Assembly: GCA_015680685.1 (NCBI GenBank)
Contig: MNCI01003683.1
Coordinates: forward strand, 692,371-756,370
DNA: 64,000 nt
Source: Gnetum montanum
Taxonomy: Eukaryota; Streptophyta; Gnetopsida; Gnetales; Gnetaceae
Direction of reading: 5' to 3'
Shown: one piece after another, positions 58,561-64,000 of the stretch
Layout: each line of letters opens with the position of its first letter
Numbering within the stretch: position 1 is the first letter of the stretch
Made by a program: the position numbers and the translations under genes
Notes under the pieces: generated by a model
The model's database searches: none
What the model was told of the DNA's origin: nothing
What the model saw: the letters and a program-made list of their open reading frames with translations, nothing else

Positions 58561-60241
58561 AAAGAAAACATATTACTTAATGTAAAAAAACAACTATATG
58601 TATAAAATAAACAAAAGATATTACCATCTATTTGAAGCATTTTTTCACTTCAATTTCACTATCCTTAATTCTTTTTGAATCTTTGCACTTATCTTTCTAC
58701 TGCTTTTTCTCTAGCGCTTTTCTCTTGTTTTTGCTCACTTTATTTTCATCATGTGAATAATTTTTTATCTTATAATATGTTGCCACATAGTTTTCAAATC
58801 TTTCAAAAGTATAGGTTTTAAAATATAATAACATGCTTCAAGCATAACTTTGTTTTAATAGTATCTTTATCTTCAACAATAGACATCACTAAGCAACAAA
58901 AGAAATATTAAAATATATACATATAACAACATCAAAATGCTTTACTTGCAAGATATCAAAGAACTTACCTATTAAATGTATTCCTATTTTTTTATAACAT
59001 ACTTTGCTATTTTGAATCTATATTCAAAAATTATGTGCTCATCAATAACAATGAAATTAAATATATTTCCTTTTTTCTTCAATACATCCAAAGCATTCGT
59101 TAACTCAACACAAATTGTAACTAACAATTAAACAAAAGTAAATGGTAAGCATTTTTCAGAGAAAATTCATACTATAAGCTTCACAAAAAACACATAAATA
59201 TATCTTGATAATTAGAAGATTCAAACATTTCTTTTGATACCAATAAACATAAAACATCATGAACAATAATAAGAAGATGAACTCCATGTAAACCATCATT
59301 ATGTTTTTGTGCTAACAGTATGGCATTCTGATATTTACTACATCTACAATCAAGTTCAACTCTTTTATATACTCAATCCAGGCAACAACTTTGAAAGACA
59401 CAAAACAAAGAAATAGCTTCAAATCATAAATGTTTACCACAATTCATGGACTGCATAGTATGTGTCCCACTTATTCATTATTTTATGTTGGTACAATTGA
59501 ATTGTTACGTTGCAATTAATACACCCAAATTTTTCATTGTCAATATTCTTATTAAAATAGTATATTTGTATCCCTTGTGCTAGCTAACATGCTCAAAATT
59601 TTCAAATCAAATCTTTCATTGACAATTCTAAAACTACCTTTTCATACACTCATTATACCAAGAATATGATGGTTATAGTAGCACACTCAATGAGAAGTTA
59701 AAATCTACCAGCTATATGTCAAAATTTCTTTGTCATGTTACATCATTGTTCTGTAACATTACCATAATGCAAACCTAACAGATACTTTACCAAATAGGTT
59801 ATAACCTACCCTAAATAAAAACAAACATGTAAAAATTCAACTATAAGATCTTGTTCTTTTTTTCAATCGACAACAAAACCATACTATGCATACTACTTAC
59901 AAACACTCTCCAATAAAAAGGATAGTTCAAGCAATGTAGATCTAGAAGGCTCTTGTAAAGAACACAACATAAGAGTATACTAACTTCTAAATTCATGTTT
60001 TACTATAGAAACTCTTATAAAATCTACCTTGTTCTTGTTTTTATATGTTAGTTTTATAGTTATTATTTAAAAACATCATCAAAGTTTAGCATTATTTGAA
60101 GTTCAATTTCAATAAAATTTCTATGTCCTAACTTGTATATTTCTACTTTATTTGGATAGATTTTATAAAAAAAGAATAAAATGAGATCACATCTGATTAG
60201 GAAAGGTTGACAAGAGCAATCTTCCCATCTAGTAATGAACT
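58561..60241. other. AT-rich stretch without recognised genes
   Basis: Very AT-rich, with no long frames or repeats that I can assign. Confidence 0.6.
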
Positions 60242-61033
60242 ATGACACTAGATATGTCAATGAATGCATGCCACCAGTTGCAATGGAAGCTCATTCTCAA
60301 TGATATGGAGCTACTTTTAGAAACTGTCTATGAATCTAGGTTGCATCACCAGAATGTAATATATAAGGAAGAGCAAATCAATTCATCGAGAAATTATTGC
60401 CATAGAGTATATGTTAAAATGTAGAACATGAGCAACACGACATATAATTGGTGGTTGTAGCCATTTTACAAATTTGGAAATTCATGTTTCTGTTATGAAA
60501 TCGAGATTAATCCATTTAATATACCCAACAATGCATGGCTTGAATGGTGGAAAGATTTTGGTCATAATCCATATCTAATGATAGAAAATTCTTCCTCTTA
60601 TGTTGAAGGTGCAAATCATAGTGATTGTTTCTTCTATACAAATCCTAGAGTGAAAAATGTATACACAAACAGGTTTGGTTACACAAGCATGAGTTATTAT
60701 CTATTTTCCGCTATAGAAAGAAGACCTGTCACTTGCAGTCCATCAAGATTTACTTTCTATCAAGTAGTGTATACAACAAAAAAATGGGATAGAAGTTACT
60801 TTTGGCAAAATAATGTAGGCGGATGATAGAAATTCACCTTTCACAGATGATTTATGCATCATGAATATTTAACTTAATAGTGGACTAACATTGGAAGACT
60901 ACAATATCCACTTCATCAAGTGTTGTTGGCAAGTCCTTATGCTGGAGATTCTGATTATGATGAAGATCCACAAACTTTAGCATATATTTTATCTTGTATT
61001 GTTAATAAAACAAGTTTCCCTTTCTCTTTATGA
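60242..61033 (+). pseudogene. Broken ORF of unrecognised family, rich in aromatic residues
   Basis: A single frame reads through four or so stops over ~260 codons: METLLLE-like start region, NTTYNWW, FYKFGNSCFCYEIEINPFNI, NNAWLEWWKDFGHNPYLM, LFSAIERRPVTCSPSRFTFY, KKWDRSYFWQNNVGG and DSDYDEDPQTLAYILSC. Constant frame and a protein-like composition unlike the AT-rich flanks suggest a real but dead coding sequence. The dense Trp/Tyr/Phe content recalls structural proteins of retroelements. I do not recognise it and assign no function. Confidence 0.45.
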
Positions 61034-64000
61034 TTATCTTCTATTTGTAATAGTTACACTTATTTCATGTGATACTATATATGCTTAATGAATAAGGACC
61101 ACATATCATCTTTTTTCTAAGGACTACCAATAAATATACATAGGTCTTTACATTAGCAATAATATAATGACACCAACTAGCAAGAAAATAGTCACTTTTC
61201 CTTATGAATAATTGTTCCCTTTTGGTAATATATTTAAGGTACATTCACAACTACTTATAGTCATTAAGTTACACCAATGTAAGAGCCTAAATGCACTTGG
61301 TTCAGATGGTTCCAATCTAATTTCCAGTAAAGATGGTGGATGCTTTGGCTAATACATGATCTAGCCACAATTTTCTTCAACCAAAATATTTTCTTTAAAT
61401 CCAAGCTATTAGCTCTTCATTCCTAGAAAAATTTATCAAATTCATTACTTATCAAATCAACCAAATGATATGATCCTTAACTCAGCAATGCTAGTTTATT
61501 TACTTATACAATACTTCTTTAGAGATTTGTAACACCTCAGTTGCATGCCCCTTGTAGGCCCAATGGAACTGACCACCAAATGCAAATAGATGACTTATAT
61601 TCCCAAACATGTTAAAGGATTCATAATCACATAGGAAGAAGAAATATCTACAAAGTAGCATACAAAGTCCATCATCAAATCCATCATCTACAAGTCCAAG
61701 CATGACAAAGTAGCATACCATAATCAAGTCCACACTATCACAAATAAACTTATATGAAATATTTACAATATTTATACTATAAAATACTATTAATAGCTCA
61801 ATGATTTTTTAGTCTTACACCATGAAAACAATTATTTCTCTAGAATATAATTACAATAATATAGCTAAAGAAAGGAACTAAGCTTTTATTCCCTTTATCA
61901 ATCCTACTAACCCTACTAACCTCCTTGCTTAATCACCTACGTAAAGTATAGTCAATATAAAATTGGTGACTTTTATTCTTCCCTTGCAAAATTTTAGTAG
62001 ATACTACACTAGAGAAAATGAATGGGGGTATAAGCAACTTGCATCAAGATTAATTCAAAATTACCAAGCACACACAATGATACTATAATAAGCATCATTG
62101 AAGACTCACAACCAAACATCAAGTTACAGCAAACCAAGCATTCACACATACATCACACCATAGCCAAACCTACTAACCAACACATCATAACCTATAATTC
62201 ACAATCTTAACCTAACCAAGCAACACTTGAGCAACTAAAACCAACTCATACTAATCACTATTGTTCTAGATCAATCAACACACACAACAACCTATACCTT
62301 AGATAATCCCACAAACTAATCCACTAACAACCAATGTCACAAACCATGCTTAAGCATCAATCCTTGTGATAGCCAACACATCTTCACTCAATGTAGAGTA
62401 TGTATTCGTTATCATGAGTACTCATTTTATCGTATACCCATAGGTCTTTTACCAGTCTTTATTATCACTACCAATGATAATGCTTGCTAACTTGTAGCCC
62501 CAAGCCACTAGTGTTTTGGATGATAGATCTAGGCATGCCCTATGACTCTCCTAGATCTTATACTAATGATAAGATCCAACCTATGCTCTCCAATGACCAA
62601 GATGAGTCCTAACACAAGAGCCTAACCAATGCATCCCAATAGGGTTCATACTAACTCCTCCAAAGTGCCTCACCACCAATTGGTCTACTCTCTCATGTTA
62701 ACTCCAACTACCACACAATCACAAGCAACTTGTGCTATGTGCACCATTATAAACTATATCAATCCTAATAATCATAAGCAACTTATGCTACATGCATTTT
62801 CAACAATCTATCTTGAATTGATGACCATAAGTAACATGCACTACATGTGTTATCCTTTAGGTCATATCATGCAAACTCACACTAGACTAATTCATACATA
62901 TAATCAAAATAACTCACATATGAAGAAGCACCCAAATAGAGAAAAGAATCATACAATGTCACAATATATTCCAATCCACTCATATCATCATAACCCAAGG
63001 CTAGTACAGTTGTCCCATTTTTGTCCATCATGATTGGACCACATCTTACAACCCTTCCTTCCATGCTCTTTGTGATCCCCAACATGACTCATGGGAAGGT
63101 CACAGCCTTCACAATAAGCTAGTTACTACCTAAGCATGGCTCATCCTATGCACAAACAATAAATAGAACCTCTAGAATCATTATCGTGATCCACATTTCC
63201 ACTTAAACCTTTAATCATGAAAACACCATGACTTTTAATGCCTTAATAGCACTAGCATAGATAATTTGTGACCTAGGCATAACTTGCATTCTATGATAAT
63301 TTCAAAAAATAATGAATCCTAAATAGAAACTTCACCAATGTCAGTCCCAAGCCCGAACGTGAAAGGAGGGTTAGCATCAGGTTGGTAATTGAGTATAAAA
63401 CCTTGTCAAATCTCATTAATCAGTTCTTTCTCAAATTTTGTAAATGCTAAGGCATTTCCCATATGTAATGTGTAGTAGTCATAGGGCCCGATTATTATAC
63501 AAAATAAGAAATAACTTACTAAGGAATTCTCCAAAAATGACAAACAACATCATCACCTAGAACAAAGATCTAGCACTTCATAGAGGTAAGTAATAAAAAA
63601 GAACTCATGTAGCCAACCCTATTTTGCTAAGACAAGGCTAGGATGATGATGATGATGATGAACCCTAAATAGCAAAAAAATCAACAGTCTTATGTACCAC
63701 AACCTACATAATACTATCCATCCATGACTCAAAATATAAACATAGTTCAAGCATCCTTGAGGCATCATAACTAAATCCATGTAGCCTTTAGAGTGTCATC
63801 ATATGTGCCTCATTACAATATCAAAATCCATATTATAAATTCAAACATGATTCCACATTTGACATATCACAACAATAACTCATCATTTTACCTAGTTGTA
63901 TAGAAATTTGTTAAGGACTACATCTATCTACCCTTAATTTCCTTAATTTTTGGAGATTTCCAAAGGTTTCTTTTATTTGTATTAGCATCTCCAAGGTTAA
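61034..64000. other. AT-rich stretch with strand-biased CA-rich section, no recognised genes
   Basis: From about 61950 the plus strand is rich in C and A (many AACC, CACA, ATCA words), a bias seen in some LTR elements. I cannot find LTR ends. A 134-codon frame at 62629-63033 is low in complexity and not called. A (GAT)6 microsatellite lies at 63642-63661. Confidence 0.5.
63642..63661 (+). repeat. (GAT)n microsatellite
   Basis: Six to seven GAT units. Confidence 0.9.

Noticed and set aside
62629-63033. 134-codon frame
   Set aside because: Low-complexity His/Asn/Thr-rich translation of CA-rich DNA. No motif, no context.

Overview
The window is plant nuclear DNA made almost entirely of nested LTR retrotransposons. 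The evidence is Ty3/gypsy gag-protease-RT-RNase H-integrase proteins of the plant Tat and Athila-like types, tRNA-Asn and tRNA-Asp-like primer sites, GT-AG introns, plant-type TATA boxes and a captured fragment of a plant-like xanthine dehydrogenase gene. No intact host gene was found. Element names (T1, T2, A, B/C, D) are mine. The species cannot be told.

Layout. 1-421: end of an LTR of family D on the minus strand. 1124-1919: truncated LTR of family C. 1920-28217: element A, minus strand, Athila-like, with gag and an extra coiled-coil ORF but no pol. Its right-hand LTR is split by T1. 9983-27446: T1, a full-length Tat-type element on the plus strand, with 1455-bp LTRs and the TSD gtttc. 28218-35029: body of element B/C on the minus strand, a decayed gag-PR-RT-INT element. 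It is split by T2 (35030-57576, plus strand, TSD gtact) and resumes at 57582-57789, ending in its 5' LTR at 57790 to about 58560. T2's 3' LTR is itself split at 52622-56057 by a D-family insertion carrying xanthine dehydrogenase fragments. 58560-64000 is AT-rich and nearly gene-free, apart from one broken unrecognised ORF at 60242-61033.

The main discovery is in T1. Gag-protease and RT-integrase are separated by about 5.3 kb, and this spacer holds a complete eight-exon gene on the opposite strand (20347 to 16139). All seven introns are GT-AG and the joined phases close exactly: 3432 nt, 1143 codons plus stop. The product has a basic N-terminus, an FCP1/SCP-like HAD phosphatase-fold segment, a novel conserved domain, a bipartite nuclear signal, a 16-residue repeat block, a helical segment and a very acidic tail. 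T2 carries the same gene in the same place, with matching splice positions and exons 1 and 3 of identical length (119 and 275 nt). T2 has lost nearly all of the phosphatase segment. Both copies have a TATA box about 150 bp upstream of the ATG.

Both Tat elements also carry degenerate repeats with the core TTAAACT(A/G)G at the edges of their transcription units. T1 carries a dense field of TTACGC/GCGTAA motifs in its LTRs and spacers. I suggest, as inference only, a self-recognition or anti-silencing system: an element-encoded nuclear protein acting on motifs scattered through the element.

Most coding regions have premature stops that are mainly TAG or TAA where CAG, CAA or TGG is expected, as methylated DNA decays. 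Four single Ns mark assembly joins. Two of them create false tandem duplications and one hides a 51-nt loss.
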